The notes beneath the pieces were generated by a model, which saw only the letters and a program-made list of their open reading frames with translations, ran no database searches and was not told where the DNA came from. The position numbers and the translations under genes are program-made. Source: Lachnoclostridium sp. Marseille-P6806 (GTDB lineage Bacteria > Bacillota > Clostridia > Lachnospirales > Lachnospiraceae). From it: DNA of 64,000 bases. Location: NCBI RefSeq assembly GCF_900625025.1, contig NZ_LR130574.1, positions 248,001 through 312,000 of the forward strand. The letters run 5' to 3'. Positions 6,704 to 15,514 of this stretch are shown piece after piece. Each line of letters opens with the position of its first letter. The stretch's first letter is position 1.

Positions 6704-9520
6704 TCAGCGCAGGAGACGGATCCGATAGCTTCCGGCAGGGAGCAATACCGACTCCCCTTGTCCCAGAACCTGCGGAACGGGCGCCGGGCCGGTTTCTCCA
6801 TCCGCAGCAGCCTCCTCTTTTTCCTCCGCTCCGGCCTTGGTGATCTCCGCCCTTTGTAGCGCGCCGCATACAGCAAAGTCCGCGGCCGTATCAAAGGGAA
6901 CGGTGAGGCGCATCGTATAACCGTCCTCCTCCGTCTCCCAGCAGGAGACGATTGTTCCGTAGACCGATTCATACTCTGTCCGGCAGAAGCCGAAGCGCGG
7001 ATCCGGCTCGGGCCGGAGCCGAAAACGGCGGAAGCCTCCGCCTTGCTCGTCCGGATGAATGCCGCCCATCGTCCGGTAAACCCACTCTACCACCGCCCCA
7101 TACGCATAATGGTTCAGACTGTTCATGCCGGTATCGCTGATGCTGCCGTCCGGCAGGACGGAATTCCAGCGCTCCCACACCGTCGTGGCTCCCATATTGA
7201 CCTCATACAGCCAACTGGGATAATCCTCGTTGAGAAGAAGCGTGTAGGCATACTCCGTGAGCCCGATTTCCGAGAGCGTCCGGCACAGATACGCCGTTCC
7301 CACAAAGCCCGTCGTCAGATGAATCTTTTCCTCCTCAAGGCTCCGCCGCAGGTCCTCCCGCAGGCGCTCCCTCGCGTTCTCCGGCGCGATGCCGAAGTGC
7401 AGAGCCAGAACGAGAGCCGTCTGCGTCGGAATGGCAAGACGCCCCGTAGCCGTAAAATATTCTCTGCGCATTGCCTCGCGCACCTCTCCGGCAAGTCCCG
7501 CATAATACGCGGCATCCTCCCCGCAGCCCAGCACCGAGGCCGCTCTGGCCGTCAGCTCCGCCGAGTGCAGATAATAGGCGCTCGCCACATAATACGGATC
7601 CGTCCCCCCGAACGAGGAGCCCGCGTGGAAATTATCGAGAGCCAGCCAGTCCGCAAAATGAAAGCCGTGTGTCCAGAGCCTCCTCCCGCCGCAGAAGCAG
7701 TCGTCGATATCGTGGATATGATCGACCCAGAGCTTCATATTTTCATATTGTTCCGCAAGCCGGGTTTTGTCCCTGAAAAATACATACATCGTCCATGGGA
7801 TCACCGTGGCCGCATCTCCCCACGCGCAGGACCCGGCCGCCGCATCCGTTTCCTCGGGCATATTCCCATCTTCCGGCGCATTCCCATCTTCCGGCGTATT
7901 CCCGTCCTCCGGCAGCTGCAGCGTTCCCTCCGCCGCGTCTGTTTCTTTCTGATCCGCGCTTCGCCGCTTCATCACCCTGCCGATCTGATCAAGAACGTCC
8001 GGCACGACATGAGGGACGCTGCCGGCAAGAAAATCCTCTTTCTGCTCCTGCCGCATATCATAGAGAAATTTCCCGTAAAAGCCCGGTGTGTACATATTGA
8101 AGCTCGCGGTCGCCGCAAAGGCCTGCGCGTCCCCTGTCCAGCCCATGCGCTCGTCCCGCTGCGGGCAGTCCGTGGGGACATCCACGAAGTTCCCTTTTTG
8201 CCCCCATCTCGCATTCTGAATCAAGCGGTTCACTTTCTCATTATCCGTCGTAATCCGCCCGGTTTCCGGCATATCGGAATGCAGAACAAGGCCGGTGAAG
8301 TCAGAGAGCTCGAACTGCGTAAAGCCCTCCGCTTTCATATAGCGGAATCCGTAAAAGGTGAAATGCGAGGTGTAGCTTTTTTCCCCGCCGCCCGCATAGT
8401 AAATCAGCTCCTGCTTTGCCGTCCGGAGATTCTCATTGTAGAAATTCCCGTTCTGCAGAATCTCGCCGAACCGCAGATGAATCCGCGTTCCCGCCTTTTC
8501 CCGGCACACAAAAGAAATCAGTCCCGTCATCTCCTGTCCGAAATCAAGGACCGTCTCGCCGGCCGCCGTCCGGATCAGCTCCACCGGTGCAAGGCGCTCA
8601 TGCACCACGAGCGGAAGACTCCGCCGGGCCGACAGCCTTGCCGTGAGCTCCTCCCCCGCCGGAACCGCCGCCGCCCATCCCCTCTCCTTTGAGAGCTCAC
8701 AGCGGGCCGTGCCGAAGTCCTCCGCCTCAAGGCGGGCGTCGTATTCCTCCCCGTCGTAGATGCTGCTGGCAAGCATCGGGGAACGATGCGCACAAAAGCT
8801 CTCATCCGACGAAATCACCACCGCCTCGCCGGACGGCAGCTCCGCCGTCAGCTCGCAGATCAGCTGCTGCGTATCGCCGTAGAGACGGTCCAGCCCGTCG
8901 ATGAAGCCGAAGCGCCCCATATACCAGCCGTTCCCGAGCGCGATTCCGAGCGCGTTGTCTCCCGCCTCGAGCTGCTCCGTGATATCGTAGGTCTCCACCT
9001 GTATCCAGTGATTATAGTCGTTGTAAAAGGGCGCGAGATAATCCTCCCCCACGCGTTCCCCGTTCAGAAACGCCTCGTAAAGGCCAAGGCCCGTGATCCG
9101 CAGACGGGCCCTCACCGGCTTTTCGTCAAGCCGGAAGCGCTTCATAAAAATCGCGTGACCTCCCTCTTCAAACGGCGCTCTGATCCATTTCGCCGCCTCT
9201 CCCATCGCCCGATAACGCTCAAAAAATGCAGTCCCGCTCTCCGCGCTGTCCCCGGCGTCATCCGTGACATATACTTTCCAGAAATAGCGCACACCCTCGC
9301 AGGCGGTAAACGCGGGGACAAAGGAGGCGGAATCCACTCCCGCCCGGCGGCCGCTGTCATACACGGGCTCCGCAAAGCTCTCGTCCCGCGAAATCAGGAC
9401 CCGCACCGTCTCCGTTTTCTTCCCCGCGGCTTCCCTGACTTTCCACGAAAGAGAAAGCACATCCAGCGCATAGCCGACCGGATTTTCCATATGATTTGTT
9501 TTCAGCTCGACAATCCTCAT
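6704..9520 (-). CDS. alpha-L-rhamnosidase, GH78 family
   Basis: 938 aa, no signal peptide, so probably cytoplasmic and acting on imported rhamnosides. N-terminal Ig-like and jelly-roll domains (YMGRFGFIDG, FYGFRYMKAEGF) precede the (alpha/alpha)6 catalytic barrel with DCPQRDERMGWTGDAQ (about residues 450-465), which carries the acidic residues of GH78, and a C-terminal beta-sandwich. RBS AGGAGG precedes ATG 9520. An unusual insertion near residues 525-555 holds three 6-residue repeats PEDGN(T/A/M) in an acidic linker. It is the last gene of a LacI-controlled operon, so the imported sugar is probably a rhamnose-containing oligosaccharide. Confidence 0.93.
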   Translation of the reverse strand: MRIVELKTNHMENPVGYALDVLSLSWKVREAAGKKTETVRVLISRDESFAEPVYDSGRRAGVDSASFVPAFTACEGVRYFWKVYVTDDAGDSAESGTAFFERYRAMGEAAKWIRAPFEEGGHAIFMKRFRLDEKPVRARLRITGLGLYEAFLNGERVGEDYLAPFYNDYNHWIQVETYDITEQLEAGDNALGIALGNGWYMGRFGFIDGLDRLYGDTQQLICELTAELPSGEAVVISSDESFCAHRSPMLASSIYDGEEYDARLEAEDFGTARCELSKERGWAAAVPAGEELTARLSARRSLPLVVHERLAPVELIRTAAGETVLDFGQEMTGLISFVCREKAGTRIHLRFGEILQNGNFYNENLRTAKQELIYYAGGGEKSYTSHFTFYGFRYMKAEGFTQFELSDFTGLVLHSDMPETGRITTDNEKVNRLIQNARWGQKGNFVDVPTDCPQRDERMGWTGDAQAFAATASFNMYTPGFYGKFLYDMRQEQKEDFLAGSVPHVVPDVLDQIGRVMKRRSADQKETDAAEGTLQLPEDGNTPEDGNAPEDGNMPEETDAAAGSCAWGDAATVIPWTMYVFFRDKTRLAEQYENMKLWVDHIHDIDDCFCGGRRLWTHGFHFADWLALDNFHAGSSFGGTDPYYVASAYYLHSAELTARAASVLGCGEDAAYYAGLAGEVREAMRREYFTATGRLAIPTQTALVLALHFGIAPENARERLREDLRRSLEEEKIHLTTGFVGTAYLCRTLSEIGLTEYAYTLLLNEDYPSWLYEVNMGATTVWERWNSVLPDGSISDTGMNSLNHYAYGAVVEWVYRTMGGIHPDEQGGGFRRFRLRPEPDPRFGFCRTEYESVYGTIVSCWETEEDGYTMRLTVPFDTAADFAVCGALQRAEITKAGAEEKEEAAADGETGPAPVPQVLGQGESVLLPAGSYRIRLLR

Positions 9521-9597
9521 GCCTGCCTCCTGCCCGCGCCCCGCCGCGGCGCATCAGAAACCGGGAAAATTCCCGCTTCTTTCTGTCTCCGCACTCT

Positions 9598-10449
9598 CTA
9601 GCCCTTTACCGCCCCCGCGGTCATGCCCTCCATATACAGCCTTGAAGTAAAGAGAAACAGAACCAGAATCGGAAGCGTGGCAATGACATAGCCCGCAAAC
9701 ATGGAACCGATGTTTACTGTCCCCTGCGCGTTCGTAAACACCCGAACCGCGACCGTGATGACCTGCCGGGTATTGGATTCAATCACCATCATCGGCCAGA
9801 TAAAGTCGTTGTAATAGCCCACCATCTGCATCACGGCGACCGTCGAGAGGATCGGCTTTGCAAGCGGAACCGCGATGTAAAGGAGCTCTCCCAGCTCCCC
9901 GCAGCCCTCGAGCCGCGCCGCCTCAAACAGATCGGCCGGGAGCTGTTCGATAGAGTTTCTGCACAGGACGATGCCCAGAATCTGTCCGCCGGAGATCCAC
10001 GGAAAAATCAGAGCCCACCATGTATTAAACAGTCCGTATTTCTGTATCAGCACATAGTTCGGCGCAAAATACAGATTCCCGGGAATCATCATGAGCGCCA
10101 GAAGAAGCAGATACAGCAAGCGCTTTCCCGGAAAATCGAGCCGCGCGAAGACAAAGCCCGACACCGCTGCAAGCACCAGTGTGAGCACAACCGCGAGGCC
10201 CACGACGCCGATGGTATTAAGCATATTGCGGAACAACAGCCGGAACGCGTCGCCGTAGTTCTCCAGATGAGGGCGTTTAGGCAGGGCGAAAAAATCGTGA
10301 TAAATTTCCACATTCGTTTTGAACGAGGTCACGAGCATGACCAGAATCGGGACAAAGGCCAGCAGCGTGATCAATCCCATCACAAGCTCGACCAGGAGCT
10401 GGAAGCGCTGCTCCCGCGCATGCCGTCCGCCTTTTCTCAGAATCGTCAT
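9598..10449 (-). CDS. carbohydrate ABC transporter permease (MalG/AraQ type)
   Basis: 283 aa, six predicted membrane helices. It forms half of the membrane channel of a CUT1-type sugar importer with the fused permease encoded just upstream. The cytoplasmic EAA-like loop FEAARLEGCGELGELLYIAVPL contacts the shared ATPase, which is not encoded in this operon, as is common in Firmicutes. ATG at 10449 follows AAAAGGAGG and sits 4 bases after the upstream stop. The 49-codon upstream extension of the frame has no RBS and is rejected. The C-terminus ends in the family-typical GAVKG. Confidence 0.93.
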   Translation of the reverse strand: MTILRKGGRHAREQRFQLLVELVMGLITLLAFVPILVMLVTSFKTNVEIYHDFFALPKRPHLENYGDAFRLLFRNMLNTIGVVGLAVVLTLVLAAVSGFVFARLDFPGKRLLYLLLLALMMIPGNLYFAPNYVLIQKYGLFNTWWALIFPWISGGQILGIVLCRNSIEQLPADLFEAARLEGCGELGELLYIAVPLAKPILSTVAVMQMVGYYNDFIWPMMVIESNTRQVITVAVRVFTNAQGTVNIGSMFAGYVIATLPILVLFLFTSRLYMEGMTAGAVKG

Positions 10450-10453
10450 CCTG

Positions 10454-12421
10454 TCACGCCTCCTTTTCTCTTGTAAGAAACATATTGGCAAGCGTGACAG
10501 CCATGGTAAACAGAAACAGCACCACGCCCAGCGCGCAGGCATAGCCGTATCTGCCGAACTGAGCCACATTGAAATACAGCTCCAGCGCCGGCACATAGGT
10601 CGATGTCCCCGGACCTCCCTGCGTCAGAATGTAGATCTCATTGAAATTCTGCATAATGCCGATCATCGTCAGAATCAGCATGACGCGGAACTGCGGCCGG
10701 ATCAGGGGGAGCTGTATTCTCCAAAAAATATCCCGTCTCCTCGCGCCGTCTACGACGGCAGACTCCTCCACCTCTCGTCCGATTCCGATAAGTCCGCCGT
10801 AATACACGAGAAACGCCATGGCGTTCACAAAGGGAAATCCCATGAATACGATTGCCCAGATCGCCGTCCCCGCGTTGCCGAGCCAGACCCGCGTCCAGCT
10901 CTCCCGCCCGATTCTCCGCAGGAGCTCATTGATCAGCCCGATATTCGGGTCGTATATCTTGAGCCACGTCATGGCACTGATCACGCCGGGCACCACGATA
11001 GGGAGAACAAAGAGAAAGCGGTGAAGGTACTTTCTTCTTCCGCCGCTTGCGGAGTAGACAAGCCAAGCGCAGAGCACAGGGACGGTCAGAACCTTGACCA
11101 CGCCTGTCCCGGCAAGAATCAGAAGATTCCTCATGCCCACCAGAAAATAGCCCTCTGTGAGCATTCTTCTGAAATTATCAAGACCGACAAAGTGCATCTT
11201 CGCGACGGTATTGTTCGTCAGGGACCAGTCCGTGAATGCGCGGACAAGCGCCGTGAGGATCCCCCGGTAATTGAACAGCCAGATAAGAATAAAGGTAGGC
11301 GCCAAGAGAAGATACGCCATGCGGCAGCGCCAGATCCGCCGCGCCGTCCAGCGGATCGCCGCCCCCGTTCCCGGAAAGGACAGGAGGAGAAAGAAGACGG
11401 CAGCCGGGTACAGCACCGCCGCCGCGGCTCTTGTATACTTCGCCGCCGCGATATTCCGCTTGATATGCGCAAGCTCCTCCATATTCATGCTCTTGATGAA
11501 ATCGCCCGACCCGGTGAACCAGACGCTCCCGCCCTCCGCCGCGAAGCCGGCAATGCCCGCGCCGATGCGGTCGGTGTAGATCTGCTCGTCCTGCTCATTC
11601 AGAATAAACAGATAGCCTTCCTCACTGCCGACAGCCACATAGCGCTGTTCCCCGTCCGTGCCGACCGACGACGGCGTCGCCTGCATGCCGTTCGCAATGC
11701 GTCCGTGTCGAAGAATACAGAGTTCATCGTCAAAAAAGAAATATCCTCCGTCCTTGCAGAGCACAAGGTGCGAATCCCCGGCGTCGATCATCTGCACCAC
11801 ACTGTAATCCGTCCGGTACTCGGTCTCCTTTTCTCCTCCCTCTCCGATGCGGATCAGCTCTCCCCGATTATTGCCGATGATCATTCTGTCGTCCGCCGTG
11901 ATGGCAATTCCGCCGATTCTGACCTTAAAGGATGCACTTTCCAATAGTTGACCATTCCGGTCAAAAAGAAGAGCCCCCGCCTTGCTCGTGCCGGTCAGCG
12001 TCGCCGCGGCAATTCTTTCGCCGTCGTCCGAGACCGCAATCGCCACCACGCGCCTCTGCACGTCAATTGTCTGTACAGAACGTCCGTCGTTCAGATCATA
12101 GAGATAAATGTGACCGTCCTGATTCCCCGCAAAGACAAGCCCGGAGCTCACTTCAACATCCGCGAACGCCCCCTGCGCGGACTGCCGCCACAGCTCCCCG
12201 CCGTCCCGGAAAGCAATCAGCTCATTGCTCCCGGTTGTTCCGACAAGGAGCGTCTGTGTGTCCTCATCACAGGCAATGCAGCTGTTCACCGCCCCGGTCG
12301 AGACCGGCGCCGCGGTGATCCCCTCCGTCCGGGCCCGGTACAGAAGATGCGCTGCCGTCAGAAGGAGCGCCGCGGCAAACAGCAGGATAGAAATCGCGGC
12401 AGTCTTTTTCCCGGTTTCCAT
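10454..12421 (-). CDS. beta-propeller/sugar ABC permease fusion protein
   Basis: 655 aa, more than twice the usual length of a MalF-type permease (about 300 aa). After an N-terminal membrane anchor (about residues 8-28), residues 40-310 form a repeated beta-rich segment of WD40/PQQ-like blades (for example GLVFAGNQDGHIYLYDLNDG, RYVAVGSEEGYLFILNEQD), expected outside the membrane. A second helix (about 325-350) leads to a complete permease domain: MAYLLLAPTFILIWLF, further helices, and an EAA-like loop EESAVVDGARRRDIFWRI (about 550-570). RBS AAAGGA precedes ATG 12421. It lies between its binding protein and partner permease. The propeller may dock the binding protein or sense substrate (inference). 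Confidence 0.85.
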   Translation of the reverse strand: METGKKTAAISILLFAAALLLTAAHLLYRARTEGITAAPVSTGAVNSCIACDEDTQTLLVGTTGSNELIAFRDGGELWRQSAQGAFADVEVSSGLVFAGNQDGHIYLYDLNDGRSVQTIDVQRRVVAIAVSDDGERIAAATLTGTSKAGALLFDRNGQLLESASFKVRIGGIAITADDRMIIGNNRGELIRIGEGGEKETEYRTDYSVVQMIDAGDSHLVLCKDGGYFFFDDELCILRHGRIANGMQATPSSVGTDGEQRYVAVGSEEGYLFILNEQDEQIYTDRIGAGIAGFAAEGGSVWFTGSGDFIKSMNMEELAHIKRNIAAAKYTRAAAAVLYPAAVFFLLLSFPGTGAAIRWTARRIWRCRMAYLLLAPTFILIWLFNYRGILTALVRAFTDWSLTNNTVAKMHFVGLDNFRRMLTEGYFLVGMRNLLILAGTGVVKVLTVPVLCAWLVYSASGGRRKYLHRFLFVLPIVVPGVISAMTWLKIYDPNIGLINELLRRIGRESWTRVWLGNAGTAIWAIVFMGFPFVNAMAFLVYYGGLIGIGREVEESAVVDGARRRDIFWRIQLPLIRPQFRVMLILTMIGIMQNFNEIYILTQGGPGTSTYVPALELYFNVAQFGRYGYACALGVVLFLFTMAVTLANMFLTREKEA

Positions 12422-12451
12422 GGATTTCTATTCCTTTCCGTCAGTTTTCCG

Positions 12452-14119
12452 TCAGTTTCCGGTCGGCTCGTTCTGCGGATTGGCGAGGTCGCTCTCGCCG
12501 ACTCCCTTGGCCGCCATGGCATCCAGCACATGGTTCATGATATTCTGCTCATGCTTCTCCGCCCACTCATCGACCGTAATCGCGCCGCTCAGATAATCAT
12601 AGGAATACTGGTAGAAATCGCGGAACGTCTCCGCCGACTCTCCGATGCCCCGCGCCAGAAGATTGTTGAAGTCTTTCTGCACATTTCCGATAAAGGTCAG
12701 ATTGGAAAACGCATTCTGGATCTCCTCCGGATATTCGACACCGTACACAAGGCTCGAGCCGGCCACATTTCCTCCCGCTTTCAGGGATTCCTCGATGCAG
12801 ATGCTCTGTCCCTCCTTCGAGGAGAAGAACATCAGAAAATCAAGAACCAGATCATCATGCTCCTGTCCCTTGGAGATGACGCCGAGGAAGCCGTTGGCGA
12901 CCTCGATGGTTCTCGCTTTCGCCTCGATTCCCTCGCCCTCCATGGACGGCATATTGAACGAGCCGAGATCAAACTGAATGGCATCCGCGATCGCTTCGCC
13001 GTCCGAGGTCTCGATGCTGCCGCCGCTCTCCAGCGCGGCCATATCGTTCATGAAGTCGATAATGCCCCACGCGCCGTTGACCATCATCGCCGCCTTGCCC
13101 TGATAAAACAGAGTCTTCGCGCCGTCCGCATTGGTTCCGAAGAACGCGTCGCCTCCGGCATATTCCGGGAATACCTCCGCAAAATTCTTCCAAACCGTTT
13201 TCATTCCCGCCGTGTCACCGGTGTAAACGCCGTCCTTTACATTTGCAAAGGCACGACCCGGATTCTGCGTCAGCTTCGCCGCGTCGTCATTCCACGGATC
13301 CGAGGGATCGTATTCCCACACGCCGTCAATATCCGGATCGTAGCAGTAATCGCCCTCCTGCGCCCGATTCTTCTCCACCATGGACCGGGTCGTCTGATCC
13401 GCGTAGACCTGTGCCAGCCATCCCATGGTTCCGGAATAGAAGCTGTCATAGTCGCCGGGCATCGCAATCGGCTGGTAGCCTGCGTCTTTCAGCTTCTTGC
13501 AGACGTCGATCAGCTCGTCCCATGTCTCCGGCGCGCTGACCCCGACCTCATCAAAAACGGATTGATTATACAGCCACACGACCTGAACCGACTGAAGCGA
13601 AAGAGCCGTCATTTCTCCGGTGGACATATCCACCTTCTGCTGGGCGACGTCGAACTGCTCTCCCCATGTCCCGTCCGAATACGGGCTGTCGTTGTCAATA
13701 TAGTCCGAGAAGTTCACCGCCTTGCCGGTGCTGGTATCGCCCGCCAGATTGATGTTGACGATATCCGCCGCCGGATTCTCGGAGGTAAACGCCGTCTGAA
13801 CCCACTGGTCATAGCCGTCCGCCGCTTTCAGGTCGATGATGACGTCCACATCGGGATTTTTTTCCTCATACGCGGCCGCCACGGCATCCCATCCCGCCTG
13901 CACGCCGGTGCCGGTCTGTATGCTGACGGTGATGGTCTTTTTGCCGGAGCCCTCTTCTGTGGGCTCCTCTGCTTCGCTCGCCTCCAGCGCCGCGCTTTCG
14001 TCCTGCTGCGCCGCAGACTCCGTCTCGGCGGGAGCCGTTCCGCCCGCGTCCTGACCGCAGCCCGCAAGCAGAGAGCTCGCGAGCACCCCCGAAATCAACA
14101 CTGCCAATACTTTTTTCAT
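12452..14119 (-). CDS. extracellular sugar-binding lipoprotein (ABC importer)
   Basis: 555 aa. A lipoprotein signal peptide ends in LLAGC (Cys21), followed by a Ser/Glu/Ala-rich linker to about residue 60, then a family 1 solute-binding fold with the start KKTITVSIQTGTGVQ and segments such as MMVNGAWGIIDFM and GFLGVISKGQEHDDLVLDFL. It captures the oligosaccharide outside the membrane and presents it to the two permeases encoded downstream. ATG at 14119 follows AAGGAGG. The 32-codon extension upstream is rejected because it would bury the signal peptide. It is about 100 residues longer than typical maltose-binding homologues. Confidence 0.92.
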   Translation of the reverse strand: MKKVLAVLISGVLASSLLAGCGQDAGGTAPAETESAAQQDESAALEASEAEEPTEEGSGKKTITVSIQTGTGVQAGWDAVAAAYEEKNPDVDVIIDLKAADGYDQWVQTAFTSENPAADIVNINLAGDTSTGKAVNFSDYIDNDSPYSDGTWGEQFDVAQQKVDMSTGEMTALSLQSVQVVWLYNQSVFDEVGVSAPETWDELIDVCKKLKDAGYQPIAMPGDYDSFYSGTMGWLAQVYADQTTRSMVEKNRAQEGDYCYDPDIDGVWEYDPSDPWNDDAAKLTQNPGRAFANVKDGVYTGDTAGMKTVWKNFAEVFPEYAGGDAFFGTNADGAKTLFYQGKAAMMVNGAWGIIDFMNDMAALESGGSIETSDGEAIADAIQFDLGSFNMPSMEGEGIEAKARTIEVANGFLGVISKGQEHDDLVLDFLMFFSSKEGQSICIEESLKAGGNVAGSSLVYGVEYPEEIQNAFSNLTFIGNVQKDFNNLLARGIGESAETFRDFYQYSYDYLSGAITVDEWAEKHEQNIMNHVLDAMAAKGVGESDLANPQNEPTGN

Positions 14120-14243
14120 ACCACCCTCCTTGCCGAAGCACCATTTGAGAAATACGCCGTTCCGCGCTTTCCCTCTGTAAAATGAGACTTCCGCCGCCGG
14201 CTGCGCCGTGCACATGCGCCTCCCGCAGCATGTTCTTTATCAA

Positions 14244-15224
14244 TCAGGCATCGGAGCCGCAGAGCGCCCCAACGCTCTCCCGCTCGATATATCTGCCTGT
14301 AATGATACTTTTTTCTGCCTGCTCCCCCCGCATCCTGCACAGGAGCAGCTTCATCAGCTCCTCTCCCGCGAGCGCAGACGACACGTCGATGGTCGACAGA
14401 TGCGGGTTGACGAAACGCCCGATTTCAATATTGTCGCAGCCCACGACCGAGACATCGCCGGGAATGCAAAGCCCTCTCTCCCGCAGTGCGTCCATGGCGC
14501 CGATCGCCATCAGATCATTGGTCGTCATGAGCGCCGTGAAGCGCACGCCTCTGCGGAAAAGCTCCGCGACGCCCCGGCGTCCGTCCCGCTCGCTCGTGGT
14601 CTCTCTGCTCTCTCCGTATACGATCTGCTCCTCGCCAAACGGAAGCCCCGCCGCGGCCACGGCCTCTTTGAAGCTCCCGCAGCGCTCATCCGGATTGTCT
14701 TCCCTCAGACCGCTCACATAGGCGATGCGGCGATGCCCCTTTTCCGCAAGCGAGCGCACCGCACTGAAGATCGCGTCCCGGTACCGGATGCCGACATATT
14801 CGCCGGAGGACACGGTGGGAACCTCTCCGGACAGGAGACGCTCGATCTCGGCGTCTCTCTGCGACGCCATGATGATCCCGTCGAGCCTCCGCTGCATCAG
14901 GCGGATGATCCCCTCCTCATCCGTGTCGTCTATGAGAAGAAGAGACGTGAGATACCCCGCTCTCACCGCCGCTCTCTGCGCTCCCATGAGGAGCGACGCG
15001 TAATAGGGGTTCTCGAGATTGTCGACCAGAATCGCAACATGCTGCGTTTTGCTGGTTGCAAGCCCCCTTGCCACGAGATTCGGCCGGTAGCCCAGCGTCC
15101 GCACCGCCTCCTCGACCCGCTCCGTGACCTCGGGAGAAAGGCGCTTTGTCCCGTTCACGACATAGGACACCGTCGCAACGGACACCTTTGCCAGCTCCGC
15201 TACCTCTCTGCGCGTAACAGCCAT
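14244..15224 (-). CDS. LacI-family transcriptional regulator
   Basis: 326 aa. N-terminal helix-turn-helix and hinge: VAELAKVSVATVSYVVNGTKRLSPEVTERVEEAVRTLGY, then a periplasmic-binding-protein-like sensor domain. ATG at 15224 follows GGAGG, and the more upstream in-frame ATGs (15236, 15281) are less likely. It is the first gene of the sugar operon. Its own promoter contains a perfect GGTTAC-N4-GTAACC palindrome, which fits autorepression plus control of the transporter and GH78 genes, relieved by the imported sugar (inference from layout). Confidence 0.92.
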   Translation of the reverse strand: MAVTRREVAELAKVSVATVSYVVNGTKRLSPEVTERVEEAVRTLGYRPNLVARGLATSKTQHVAILVDNLENPYYASLLMGAQRAAVRAGYLTSLLLIDDTDEEGIIRLMQRRLDGIIMASQRDAEIERLLSGEVPTVSSGEYVGIRYRDAIFSAVRSLAEKGHRRIAYVSGLREDNPDERCGSFKEAVAAAGLPFGEEQIVYGESRETTSERDGRRGVAELFRRGVRFTALMTTNDLMAIGAMDALRERGLCIPGDVSVVGCDNIEIGRFVNPHLSTIDVSSALAGEELMKLLLCRMRGEQAEKSIITGRYIERESVGALCGSDA

Positions 15225-15229
15225 ATCAA

Positions 15230-15243
15230 CCTCCATGCCGAAC
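15230..15243 (-). repeat. minimal copy of the RBS-bearing leader repeat
   Basis: The sequence TTCGGCATGGAGG, read on the minus strand, lies directly before lacI and supplies its ribosome binding site. The same string occurs at 29.8, 46.5 and 48.8 kb. Upstream similarity here is weak, so this may be only a chance or fragmentary copy. Confidence 0.4.
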
Positions 15244-15345
15244 CCAAATCGCCGTATGAAATCCCCTGCGCCGATGCGCATGGGTACAAGCCGCTTTGTG
15301 GCTCATGCCGCCCCGCCGTCGCTGCTGATCTCCCTTTTCTTTTTT

Positions 15346-15361
15346 GGTTACTCGCGTAACC
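15346..15361. promoter_or_regulatory. putative LacI-family operator
   Basis: GGTTAC-TCGC-GTAACC is a perfect 6+4+6 palindrome, directly downstream of the predicted lacI promoter start point. Position and symmetry fit the binding site of the adjacent LacI regulator. Confidence 0.7.
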
Positions 15362-15370
15362 TATGAGATA

Positions 15371-15399
15371 AATATAACACAGCTTTGCTGAAACGTAAA
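15371..15399 (-). promoter_or_regulatory. putative promoter of the lacI-transporter-GH78 operon
   Basis: On the minus strand: TTTACG (15399-15394), 17-bp spacer, TATATT (15376-15371). The start point is expected near 15364, so transcripts would cross the operator immediately. No second promoter was evident before the binding protein. Confidence 0.65.
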
Positions 15400-15444
15400 G
15401 AATTTTCTACTTAGTTCCCGCGCAAATCAGAAACAAGGCGCGTC

Positions 15445-15470
15445 ATACCCCGCAGCCTGCTGCGGGGTAT
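15445..15470. terminator. hairpin 3' of the DUF6056 gene, possible terminator
   Basis: ATACCCCGCAG (15445-15455), loop CCTG, CTGCGGGGTAT (15460-15470): 11 perfect pairs, 45 bases after the DUF6056 gene. No U-run follows on the minus strand, so it may be rho-independent only in part or a 3'-end stabiliser. Confidence 0.5.
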
Positions 15471-15514
15471 TTGACTCACAAAAAGCGGCTGTCAAAGTCA
15501 TGCCTGTATGATGT

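Noticed and set aside
11948-14185. 745-codon open frame antisense to the binding protein and permease
   Set aside because: The minus-strand genes have signal peptide, helices and ribosome binding sites. The shadow frame has none.
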